Assembly: GCF_030272615.1 (NCBI RefSeq) | Contig: NC_081405.1 | Span: 311,505,235 to 311,569,234 of the forward strand | Origin: Cryptomeria japonica | Taxonomy: Eukaryota > Streptophyta > Pinopsida > Cupressales > Cupressaceae | Direction: 5' to 3' | Length of the DNA: 64,000 bases | Shown: positions 34,770 to 43,924 of the stretch, piece by piece | How positions within the stretch are numbered: position 1 is the first letter of the stretch | How the letters are laid out: each line of letters starts with the position of its first letter | The notes under the pieces: generated by a model | Told to the model about the DNA's origin: nothing | The model's input: only the letters and a program-made list of their open reading frames with translations | Database searches by the model: none | Position numbers and translations under genes: made by a program

Positions 34770-35590
34770 CTCGGATGAGGATGACGACCCAGATTTTGTT
34801 CTTGATACTATGAACCCTAGTATTGATGTGAAGGGGAACAAGGAGGCTAGGTTTTCCGTTGGCAGCACAAAGGGGAAGTCTAAGATTTTTGGGTCCTTGG
34901 TCGCTAATGCATCTATTGTGTCTGCGAAAAAAAGAGAAAGGCACCCCATTTGGATTTGGGTGGGTGAGAGAAGGAACATGATGTTAATCTCAATATGCCT
35001 GTTGATTCAAGTAGGGCTATGCTGAAGGAGATGGGTTCCTCTATTCTAGAGGTCACGGTCTCCAATCCTAGCATGTGGAATTTACAAGAGAATCAACATG
35101 CCCCGTTCTTTGATATTTTATAGGAGATTAATTTTCTGAGGGAAAATGGTTGATCAGCCAAAGGGAGATTCAGAAGTCCTCAAGGACCATGAAAGGTGAA
35201 TCAAAGTTTTGGAGGATGATTGTCAAAAACTCAAATCGAGTTTGATTGCGGTGGTAGCAGTTAGCAAGATAGCAATGGATGACATTAACGAAGGTCTCTG
35301 CAAGCGGAATGAGTAGGTCAAAGGATTGCATGCCATTTCCTAGTGTAATTCCCCTTCGAGCAACACGAAGACAGTGAAGAAGGTTAAGGCAACGGATGCG
35401 GGGACAAACAAGATTCTTAGGGTGCCTTCGGAGAGTGTGGAGAACATTGAGGTGACCTAGCCAAGTCTTGCGACAAGGCTTCCTAGCAAAGACAAGGCTA
35501 TGACCCCTGTTGATAGTGTTGGCAAGAAATTTTTGTTGATTAACAACAAGGTCATTATGAAGAATGTGAATTTAGGCAAGCTTCTATAAT
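34770..35590 (+). pseudogene. LINE third ORF (ORF3), 3' part
   Basis: Continues ORF3 after the LTR insertion: an acidic DEDDDPDF segment, a Lys/Gly/Ser linker, then a coiled-coil-like helix (HERRIKVLEDDCQKLKSSL near 35,190-35,250, followed by SKIAMD.INEGL). It ends in a basic Ser/Thr/Lys tail. The second LINE has a matching tail (HEQRIEKVEQS, SKEAM, EGLEK at 51,420-51,300 on the minus strand). Several stops and shifts are present. Confidence 0.6.
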
Positions 35591-35790
35591 TTTGTTTGGT
35601 TGTTTTGTTTTGTCTATTGTTCGGGCTTCATTGCCCTACTTTGCTAGATTGGTTGGCATCTTTTTTGCGGCTAGGTCCTGGTTGTTTGTGATATTTCTTG
35701 TTTTTTGTTAACTCTAGATTTTTGGTTGCTGTAAAACCAGTTGTTTCCCCCTTTAATCAAAACATGCTACAAAAAACAATAAATAGAATA
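35591..35790 (+). other. LINE 3' untranslated region
   Basis: T-rich, ending with CTGTAAAACC, CCCCTTTAATCAAAAC and a short A-rich end. The other LINE has GTAAAACCC, TTTATCAAAAA at 50,950-50,900 on the minus strand, which supports this as the 3' end. Confidence 0.55.
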
Positions 35791-36289
35791 AATTAAACCT
35801 TTATCATGCATTAACACCCATGCATATGCTACATCACAATACATATTTTATTTATTTATGCTTATGAAAAATTACATCACTTCCATTTATTTATTTATTT
35901 GTATTTTATTTTTTAGTATTTTAAAAGAATATATATTTTACAGATGATTCTCTTCTATTAAAATATATCTCTCGACATATTTTACATATATTTTTTTAAT
36001 ATAGATATACTAGTAGAAATCTCAGCTGCATGGAAACAAAGAAAGACAGCATATTTCTCCTCTGTCCTCTGTTTTACTAAGAATTACTGCCACAATTTAA
36101 GGAGCCGTTAGGAGCATATGTAGTTTATCTTTATTTGACTACATGCATGAAAAGAAGAAGAATTTGCATAACGATGGATATAAATCCAAGCACAAAGTCA
36201 ACCGTAAATAGTTGTGCATGTGTAGAGGGAACTCACTATCCCTTTTTTTATATTGTTTATTTGATTTCAGAATGTGACTACATGCAGAA
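35791..36289. other. AT-rich DNA, no gene
   Basis: T/A-rich with poly-T runs. A plus-strand ORF (36,135-36,365) runs into the ubiquitin-like segment and has no domain of its own. Confidence 0.4.
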
Positions 36290-36605
36290 GAAATTACTTC
36301 AGCTAACAAACCTTTCGTCTGGCACAAACCTAACAAAGAATTGTGTGTCCCTACATAGTAGCTAACAGGTAAAGAGGGTTTTTGCAGAATCTGGGTAGAG
36401 TAGTGGGTTCATCTGTAAATTGATTCTTATCACTATGTATTAGTCTTTGTTTTTCGGGAGGAATCCCTTTAGATTTGTACAGTTCACCTTTCACATATTT
36501 AGTTGTAACATCTATATCCGAACTGTAAAAATCAAAGATCACGATCTCTCCTTCTAAACACTTAACTACAATATGCATTTTCTGAATTGTAACCTGCATA
36601 ACGAT
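36290..36605 (-). pseudogene. Ubiquitin-like pseudogene unit A
   Basis: On the minus strand, directly after a splice-acceptor-like TTACAATTCAG, the frame opens MHIVVKCLEG, which aligns with the start of ubiquitin. It continues to SSDI and the diagnostic KSKGIPPEKQRLI near 36,450. Lys-rich and Asp-rich changes and loss of the terminal Arg-Gly-Gly show that it is not a working ubiquitin. A partial second repeat follows (36,350-36,290), matching the DTEFFVRFVPDERL segment of unit B. It may be a pseudogene or a diverged ubiquitin-like gene; stops favour pseudogene. Confidence 0.75.
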
Positions 36606-36871
36606 TTGAACGATAAAAATTAGTGTAATAATATATTAAAATTTTCTTAAAGAAATACAGTTTGGTTAAATCAGAGTGAAGGTGAGAACTGTCTTATTTA
36701 CAAATTGAATGAAAGAAAAAACAATGAGATTTTATAGTGAAGGCATACATTATTTTCCTCTCTCTTTATAAGAATATTAAGTTGAAAAGATTATATTTCA
36801 CTGGTTTTGATTAGTTAAACAGGGTTTTGAAAGGATTCAGAATTAAATTTATCAAATTTCCAGTCTATGTT
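36606..36871 (-). other. Probable leader intron of ubiquitin-like unit A
   Basis: AT-rich DNA immediately upstream (minus strand) of the acceptor. It keeps short matches to the introns of units C and D (TTTACAAATTGAA.GAAAGAA, ATGAGATTTTATAG). Plant polyubiquitin genes typically carry an intron just before the start codon. Confidence 0.4.
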
Positions 36872-37062
36872 ATCGATTGTGATATATTTCTGGATTCAAC
36901 TGTGTAAAAAATTTTGCATGGTTGTTTCGGGTCACACTCTGTGTACCATTTTTTCTCCTTCAGCTGTACTTTCTCATCTTAATGATGGTTCACCCAGTGT
37001 GACCCGAAATATTGATACAAAAAATTTTACACAGTTGAATCCAGAAATATATTACAATCAGA
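36872..37062. repeat. Inverted repeat built from Penelope-type terminal sequence
   Basis: Left arm 36,872-36,948 (ATATTTCTGGATTCAACTGTGTAAA...GTTTCGGGTCACACT) and right arm 36,987-37,062 are reverse complements with few mismatches and a spacer of about 38 bases. Each arm reads outward as ...GTGTGACCCGAAA...ACACAGTTGAATCCAG, the same order as the minus-strand hammerhead region at 37,630-37,750. Two oppositely oriented terminal copies thus face each other. Confidence 0.75.
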
Positions 37063-37609
37063 ATTCAAAATCTTTTATTATAAAAGATATAGCATTAAAC
37101 ATAGTAAGACAAAAGAACAACCAAAAAAGACAGCAGCAAAATTACAATAGACACAACAAATTAGACACAACAAATCATGGTAAAGAGAAAGCCAACTGAA
37201 CAACAAAACAGCCAACTGAAACCCAACCAAAATCACAGTGGACTCTATTTTACTGTTAGTATAGGATCTTTATAAAAAACCTGATTTAACAGTGAATAAT
37301 ATAAATAAGTAATAATTTTTTAATGTTGATATCTTTTGTGGAGTAGAAATTTTTATCTTTTTCTAAGATTTTGATTTTATAAATATATTCAAATTTAATG
37401 TAAATAACATCTGAACAATAATCTGTCAACTATCAAAGAAAGAATCATTCTAAATGATACATGGATAAATGCTTCAAAATATTCCATAATTTCAGATGAA
37501 AACAACAATTATATGAATAAAAAATAAAATCTTCATCGAAATAGAAGCAGAAAAAAAAATATAAACCACAAATTACTATGAAACAATGAAAAAATCAATT
37601 AAAGCTATG
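37063..37609. other. AT-rich DNA between Penelope-type repeats, no gene
   Basis: A-rich left half and T-rich right half. The short plus-strand ORF entering from 36,867 has no domain. Nothing further can be supported. Confidence 0.4.
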
Positions 37610-37677
37610 AGATTTCCACAATCCATATTGTATAATAGTTTGTTTTTCTGGATTCGATTGTGTGTGTTATTTTTCCA

Positions 37678-37747
37678 TCAACATTTCGAATCACTCCGTG
37701 ATTCATCATCAGGATGAGAAGAATTCTAAAGATATGAAAGATGTTGA
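37678..37747 (-). ncRNA. Hammerhead ribozyme motif (degenerate), Penelope type
   Basis: Read on the minus strand: TCAACATC (complement 37,740-37,747), a 27-base segment, the core CTGATGA (37,706-37,712), then stem II with a perfect 7-bp GAATCAC/GTGATTC and a 3-base loop. GAAA (37,684-37,687) and TGTTGA (37,678-37,683) follow; TGTTGA pairs with TCAACA to close stem III and leaves UC at the expected cleavage position. The core and stems II and III fit the hammerhead consensus. Stem I does not pair convincingly, so activity is doubtful. Confidence 0.65.
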
Positions 37748-37992
37748 GTTGCAGATTTGAGACAGAATATAAAGAGGAGTGGGTTGTGGGAGGGCACCAG
37801 GAACGAGGAGAAAGGAAAAGAAAAAGAGAAAGAAAAAGGACCACTTGAGGGATGGGAGACCAAAAAACTCCAAGGAACAACCACCCAAGGAAAAGAAAAT
37901 GGAAATCCAAGCAACATAAACAAACCACTAAAAAACAAAAAAGAAAAAGAAATAAAGTCAACAAATTAAAAATAGATCAAAATGAAAATAAA

Positions 37993-37996
<4 letters not shown>

Positions 37997-38023
<27 letters not shown>

Positions 38024-38052
38024 CTGTGTGTGTGTGTGTGTGTGTGTGTGTA
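37997..38052. repeat. (TA)n(TG)n microsatellite
   Basis: About 25 bases of TA repeats followed by about 26 bases of TG repeats, within the Penelope-like remnant. ORFs across it are repeat translations. Confidence 0.95.
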
Positions 38053-38317
38053 TTTATACACATATTCGTAAATGTTTATATATATGTATATATAAACACT
38101 TACAAATATGTGTATAAGCCCATACCTATACCAAAAGGTAGAGAGACGCAACCAAAAATGAACAAAAGCATTAACATAAACAAAAAGCCAAATGCAAATA
38201 TAAAAATACAAATGCAAAAAATCAATAAACGAATAAATCAATAAAAATATACAAATATGCAAAGAAACCAAAGGGGGAGAGGGAGCCGCACAAAGGAAAA
38301 AGAAAGAGGGGGAGAAG

Positions 38318-38590
38318 TCAAGGCGGAGGGTGGGCATGGTACTGGAGGACAGAAAGAAGAGGGTGCCATGAGATGCTGAGGTTTAGCCCATCATCATGAT
38401 TAAGATTGGAGGGGTGATGGATAATAGCAATGGTCTCTTTAACTTTTCTCTTGAAAAAATTGTTCTCCCTCCACAATATTTGAGTGGCTGCAGGACAGAG
38501 CAGTGTTCCACCGGCAGGAAGTTCTTCATCTACTTGAAGAAAGTTTCCTTGAGGGTTTGACAATCTAATGACACATGTGCTATTATTCCC
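38318..38590 (-). pseudogene. GIY-YIG endonuclease C-terminal fragment of a Penelope-like element
   Basis: About 85 codons on the minus strand end with the pattern ATQILWRE, FFKRKVKETIAI, LN.DDGL.LS and SWHPLL. This I..RE...F.RK.KE.I.I....LN.D.G...S..W.P. pattern is characteristic of the C-terminal part of Penelope GIY-YIG domains. The catalytic GIY and YIG strands would lie further 5' and are absent or beyond recognition. The hammerhead motif 570 bases downstream supports the call. Confidence 0.6.
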
Positions 38591-38818
38591 TCGATTAGAG
38601 ATGAGAAGTTGGAAATTACTTATTACCGACAGAGAATGTTAAGTAAGTACTTAACTGACATGCATTTAATGTGGTAGATGGTGAAAAGACACTATAAATT
38701 TGAGGTTTTGGCTCCATTTCATTTCACCGAGATTTCAAACCTACGAAGAGTGCGAAGATTCTGAGCTAAGGCATTTCAAGCAAGAGGCAGGAACACTTCA
38801 AGCAATCATCCATCCTAA

Positions 38819-41800
38819 AGGGTATCCACCTCTGCAATTGAATATATAGCAAACCCTACTGTTGTCGAAGTTATAAAAAGACCTAGGCCCATATTTCAAT
38901 TAGTTCCCGAGATAGCAAAGAAAGATGATACCTTAGGTGCTTTTTCTCAAATTCCTAAGGGAGTTGTTTATGCTGAAGACCCCAGAATTTACATTCAATG
39001 TAACATTGAGGAACTAGGAGATGAAGAGATTAAAACCATGTTTAAAACTGTCATATGTGATGAATCCGGCAATGTAAAAGATGAACACAAGATCATTGAA
39101 ACCCTAGGATTTACAGAGATCCTTAGCATTCCTAAATTTCCCAAGGATGTGATTAGGATAGTCTTAAGCAGAGTACATGGTTTATTTTTTTGGTTAGATG
39201 CAATTCACAAAATCACTAAGGAAGCTGTGAAAGCTGTCACAGGGTTACCAACCACCGGTAAAAGGCCAGACAAAACCAAGAAGGTTTCCAATGACCTAGT
39301 TACTCAGTTAATTGGTGCCACATCTGATAGAAGGTCCTTAAGAGTAAATGATGTAACAGATATTAATGTGAGATTTATCAGCATGATATTAGGATATAAA
39401 GCTACTCATGCAAATAGAGTTAATTTAGTTTCAAGTCTATGCATTAAGAGTGCTTATGATATGGTCACGGATAATGCAAAGATTGATGTATGTGAGTGGT
39501 TGAAGGACGAATTAATTGACAACTTAGGCAAGATTAAGAAGGACAAGAAAGGAACTTTTAAATTTGGAAATCTGTTAGTATGTCTGATGCTACATATAAC
39601 TAAACAGGTTCCCGGTATAGGCTACAAAGAACTTGGATATGATATACCGGTAGGTAAACAGCTAATAGAACTATTCAATAATATGGGAGAAGGTAATGAA
39701 AACAATATCCGTGATTTCTTTCAAGCACTAAAGGTCAAAATGAAGAAAAGAATCAGATTATCACAAAAGATTGTTGACAAATATAAGGATGAAATATGCT
39801 TTGTAATCAAGAAGGATGAGATCTGGATGGAAGCAGTCATCCCTAGGACTGTTTGGGTAAAAGAGATGGGCTATGAAACAGATGATCATATAATTGAAAC
39901 ATATGCTAAAGCACTTCTGGAAGCCCCTAAAGAACCTAAGGAAGAAGTATTTGGTAGTGCAAAAACTATTGAAAGCCAAATACAATCAAAGAAAAGAGTG
40001 AAAAAGGTTGAGGCAGTTGTGAGAAGAGGTTCCAGACAGGCAAAGGCTATTAAAGAAGATGTGTTAAAGCAAATTGGTATAACAGAGGATGAGTTAGCAG
40101 CTCCACAACCTGAGACTCATCTATCACCGGTAGGCACTTGTTCAGAGAGTGACATGCCTGCAACTTTCAAGAGAGTTGTAAGGAAAAGAGATCCCTCACC
40201 GGCAACCACACCCTCACCTAGGAGGACAAGACAAAAACAATAAGCAGTGAGATCTCTGGTAAGAAAGGCTACACCAAAGAAGAAGAAACTGACACCCAAG
40301 AAGAAGAAGAAGACAAACAAGGACTTGGCCCCTCTTGATATATTGTTAAATGAAATTACAGAGGAAGGAAAATTAAAGAATATAGAGAAATATATGACAC
40401 TCTGACAGCTGATGAAAAGAGACTGGAAGCAAGAAGACAAGCAATAATAGAACTTGACAAGAAAATAGAGATAGAAAAGCTACTTGTTGTATATCTGGTG
40501 AATTCACCCGAAGAAATTGATGGCTTAATTGCTCAAGCCAACCGGTCAGTATTTTCTACTGCACACCGACACATTGCTTTGATGGTTGGAAGAGTTAATG
40601 AGGTGACTGAGGAGACAGAAAATACATGGGACATTTTCCTAGTGGAAAAAGAAAAACAAGAAGAATACATGAGTCACAAACCTATAAAGGTATATCAGAA
40701 AGAAAGAGACAAGGGTAAAGGTAAACTTGGTGGACCACCCAATATCAAGGTTAAAAACAACTTACCCCCACCTCCTTTGATTACTCCACCGGTAAAAACA
40801 ACAGCTACAAAAGATCAACTGACAGTTGAAAGTAAGGATGTAGAGGATGTTAATCCTAATCCTAAAGTCTTATATACTGTGGATGTTGATACTCAAAAGT
40901 TCAACATTGTGGTAAACAAAGATACAACTGATAAGATTGACATGGCTAGTGAGCCTCCTGTAGATGAGCAAACTGATAACATATAGGAGAAACCGACAGA
41001 TGACAAAGAGAAAAATCTAGAAACTTAGACTCAGACTCAGACGATGCAACAAACAGAGAAACAAACAAAGCAAAAGGCTCTCGAACAGGAACAACAACAA
41101 GAACATGAACATGTTCATAAGGAAACAGTGCCACCAGCTACTGGAAAAGTAGAAAAACCATTGCTTAAGGAAATGCAAACACAAATAGACCTACCAAAGG
41201 TCAATACAAGCTTGGTTACTTCCACTAGCAGTACTCAAAATGTTGGTTCATCATCAAGAAACAAATCAACTAATGTGACTGAGGTACTCTTGGATTCAAT
41301 TAAAAAGATAACAGATTGCAGCTCACAAGCTTATAAGGCAATTGATGACACCATACCAATTTTGAAGGTAATTGCTCCTAACTATAATATAGACAATAAA
41401 GATTCTTTAGGACAACTTGATACCTTGTGCAAATATATCATAGAAAACATTGAGAAAATAAAGGAAGAGACATTGAAGGACAAAGTAGAAATTGAAAAAC
41501 AAAGATTCTTTGATGAGTAGATAAAGAAGTGTACTAGAGATTTTGACACACTTCTATTGGAACTCTGTAATTTATTAAAAGAGTACAAAACTCTGTACAA
41601 AGACACTTGTAAGAAAAACCTTTTAACTATAGATATAGATAAGAAGATGAGCAAGGTACAGGATGAAATCAACAAACTTGCAGATAATTTTGTTAACTCA
41701 CCTAATACATTATCAGTTTTTGAACAGAAGATAACAAATTTTGAGGAAGAATTACTTAAATTTGAAAGAGAAAAAGAGAGAATAGTGAATAAGGCAAAGC

Positions 41801-42030
41801 ATATGAGATTAAAACTGAGTCCAAGATTGGACTATCTAGCATCATTATAGAAGGAAGTATCTGAGGCACTAATACAGGGATAGAAAACATCGGCAGAGCA
41901 TTTACAGCATCTCACCAGTATAGCTAAAAGAATAGAGACAACAATAAGAGATAGTAAAAAGTTTATGGAGAGTATAAACTTGATTTTGGCGGATCTATTT
42001 CAAATTGTAACTACCCAGTTACAAGGTTGA
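38819..42030 (+). pseudogene. Accessory protein homologous to the 29,899-33,256 ORF
   Basis: One frame from about 38,819 to the TAA at 40,241, then a shift near 40,375 and one frame to about 42,030 with several TAG codons. The 401-codon open part (ATG 39,038) is preceded by in-frame homologous sequence without an ATG, so the original start is probably lost near 38,820. Conserved blocks with the other protein, in order: VLSRVH...FWLD, KITKEAVKAVTGLP, LIG....RRSLRVNDVTD, KIDVCEWL, FKFGNLLVCLM and P.IG. The tail is Lys/Glu/Thr-rich and helical. No enzyme motif is seen. An element-encoded structural or RNA-associated role is a guess. Confidence 0.7.
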
Positions 42031-42061
42031 AACTACAAACTCTACTGACATCCTGACAACC

Positions 42062-42231
42062 TTTGTCATTGATGCCAAAGGGGGAGTAGTGGGATGAGAA
42101 AATTCAACATCACAGGAATCATATGCTCAGGGGGAGCACACACATTTCTAGTAACATTTTTGAACTTCACATTTTTGGATACACTTTTGAAATTTCTCAT
42201 GAGTGTTGCCATCAATGCCAAAGGGGGAGAT
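42062..42231 (+). promoter_or_regulatory. Repeated polypurine tracts before the 3' LTR
   Basis: CCAAAGGGGGAGTAG (about 42,074), TCAGGGGGAGCAC (about 42,128) and CCAAAGGGGGAGAT (ending 42,231). Two share the preceding phrase ATTGATGCCAAAG or CATCAATGCCAAAG. The last abuts the LTR. The copia element has the same final phrase at about 61,238-61,260. Confidence 0.75.
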
Positions 42232-43057
42232 TGTTGGCATATGCACACTCCAATGAGACATTGTATGTGATTGAAGGTTTTGTCATTGATGGCAACCTTA
42301 CAATCCTATGGAACTAGCAAGGCATTACACCAGCAAGTTAATGCACCGGCATCAATGATCAAACTCTACACCAGCACTTAGGACACTGACATCGACACAG
42401 AGAAAGGAAGTATACCAGCACAGAGGCCGACAGGATTTTGTTATATTATATTTTGTTTATTAATGTAAAAACTTGATAAACTGACTTGGCATGTTGTAAA
42501 ATGACTCTTATATATAAAAGAGATCATTGTAGACATTTTGTAATGAAGCAATGAATAAGGTCATGTAAGTAATATATGTGAAATATTAAGGCAGACCTAT
42601 TATGCGAAATATAGGGTAAAGGGTTTATGTAAGAAGCAGAGTAGCAACCAGTACTGAATCAGGCATTATAGATGCTATTGTAAAGCAGTACAAGATACTA
42701 GATTTGTATAATCCACATTGTAAGTCAGTGAGACTTCCCACTGAGCAGTGAGCTCTAGGCAGTTGGCCTTCTTGCATGTGCAGGCCCCTATTGTAAGTAA
42801 TATTCTCTTATTGGCCAGTAAGTTGATATTGTGGGTCACAAATCCCACCGAGGTTTTTCCCACACCGGGTTTCCTTGTTAAATCCTTGTGTCATGGTGTG
42901 CTTTTCATGTGGATGTTTTTTATTCTATTTATTGCATTATTTCTTGCATACTGGTACACTATTATAATATATTTAGCATGTTTTAAGATAAGAAATTATG
43001 TACACCGGTCAGATACTGATTCACCCACCTCTCTCAGTATCTATGGGAATCCTAACA
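42232..43057 (+). repeat. 3' LTR of the truncated polymerase-less element
   Basis: TGTTGGCATATGC to GGGAATCCTAACA. Its second half (GAGCAGTG.GCTCTAGGCAGTTGGCCTT, TGCATGTGCAG, CCCACACCGGGTTTCC) is recognisably the same as in the copia LTR at 57,045-57,190. Confidence 0.8.
42511..42518 (+). promoter_or_regulatory. LTR TATA box
   Basis: CTTATATATAAAAGAG in the LTR; typical TATA context for plant LTR promoters. Confidence 0.5.
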
Positions 43058-43924
43058 CTTATACATTTTTTAATCTGCTCTACTTCTTAAAATTTCAAGA
43101 TACAAAGTCATAAATTATGTAAAAAAATGTAGAACCAGCAGAGAAGATAGAACAACATCAATATAAAATATATTTTTTTTCTTCTTCCTACAAAACGTGT
43201 GGAACTCACTAGCAGGTACAATGAGTTGATTTAGAATCCATTCGAATCCATGATAAAATCTGTTTTGAGTCCTTTGTCTTTAATGTTGTAGATATTCTTG
43301 CAGACTAAGGATATGGAGGATGTCATAGATTATATTGAGAGGTAGTTGGGATTACTTCCAACGGTCCTCCTTAATCTCAACTACCAATATACTACCCATC
43401 TTTTGTTCTTTCCATCTTTCTTCAATTGTTATGGCAATTAAACCACTCATCATGTTCTTCTTTTCAACAATATTCTCTTTGTGTCTACAATCTCTATTTT
43501 TTTTTTCTAACTAGTTGTTGCTACAATTATTGCATTTTTAGCATTCACAATGTCTTCTCTTTATCTATTGTCAATTTTAATAATCTTTTCATGACTTTTG
43601 ACAACTAATATCCTTTGATTTTCTGATTTCTTTCATCAACTCCTCTCTCTTTCTTGTGCTCCAATTTTCTTCAACTACTGCGGTAGTTTCTTCAAACACT
43701 TGTTTTCAATCTTCAAAACATAATACAATCTGTAATTGTCTTGCTCCACAATGATTTCTTTTTACTCAAAACACTTGTTCTTGCTTTTGAACATCCAAAC
43801 TTTTCATGACTTTGTTGTTCTTCACATATGAACATTTATACAATTTTTGAACATACCTGTAAGCTTTTGCCAACTAGGTCCATAGGTCTATCTACAATAT
43901 ACTTTTAAACAAAATGTCATAGAT
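43058..43924. other. AT-rich DNA, probably the 3' part of the minus-strand element to its right; no gene
   Basis: T-rich on the + strand with no domain-bearing ORF. A small hairpin (GGTAGTTGGGATTA / TAATCTCAACTACC) lies at about 43,343-43,388. No LTR matching 45,490-45,578 was found here. Confidence 0.35.

Larger units (their letters stand above)
24295..35790 (+). mobile_element. 5'-truncated LINE (L1-type, RNase H-bearing) with a third ORF, split by an LTR element
   Basis: Blocks 24,295-26,744 and 34,770-35,790 form one LINE. Its order is RT C-terminal region, zinc-binding domain, RNase H, then an extra ORF that resumes after the LTR insertion. The start coincides with a position well inside ORF2 of the second LINE in this window (50,885-64,000), so it is 5'-truncated as is usual for LINEs. 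The 3' end has CTGTAAAACC and ATCAAAACATG near 35,730-35,770, like the second copy. Several stops and shifts make it inactive. Confidence 0.8.
37610..38600 (-). mobile_element. Penelope-like element remnant (GIY-YIG end plus hammerhead region)
   Basis: On the minus strand a GIY-YIG-type C-terminal domain (38,590-38,318) is followed by a spacer with a microsatellite and then by a hammerhead-ribozyme-like motif (37,747-37,678). This coding-then-ribozyme order is typical of Penelope-like retroelements, whose terminal repeats carry minimal hammerheads. The RT domain is missing, cut off where the next element begins near 38,600. Penelope-like elements have been reported in conifers, which fits the rest of the window. 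Confidence 0.6.
38600..43057 (+). mobile_element. 5'-truncated polymerase-less LTR element, relative of the 26,745 element
   Basis: It keeps the accessory ORF (38,819-42,030), repeated purine tracts and a full 826-base 3' LTR. The 5' LTR, primer site and ORF1 are missing; the left edge lies between about 38,570 and 38,640 beside the Penelope remnant. No polymerase motif occurs. The LTR end shares sequence with the copia LTR at 56,299, while the protein is homologous to ORF2 of the 26,745 element. Confidence 0.75.

Noticed and set aside
37852-38337. ORFs of about 125 codons over the (TA)n(TG)n tract
   Set aside because: Repeat-driven; flanking residues show no domain and the reading frames conflict.
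43343-43388. Perfect-looking hairpin GGTAGTTGGGATTA / TAATCTCAACTACC
   Set aside because: Short arms with a mismatch, no adjacent gene end, no flanking duplication; likely chance or a minor foldback.
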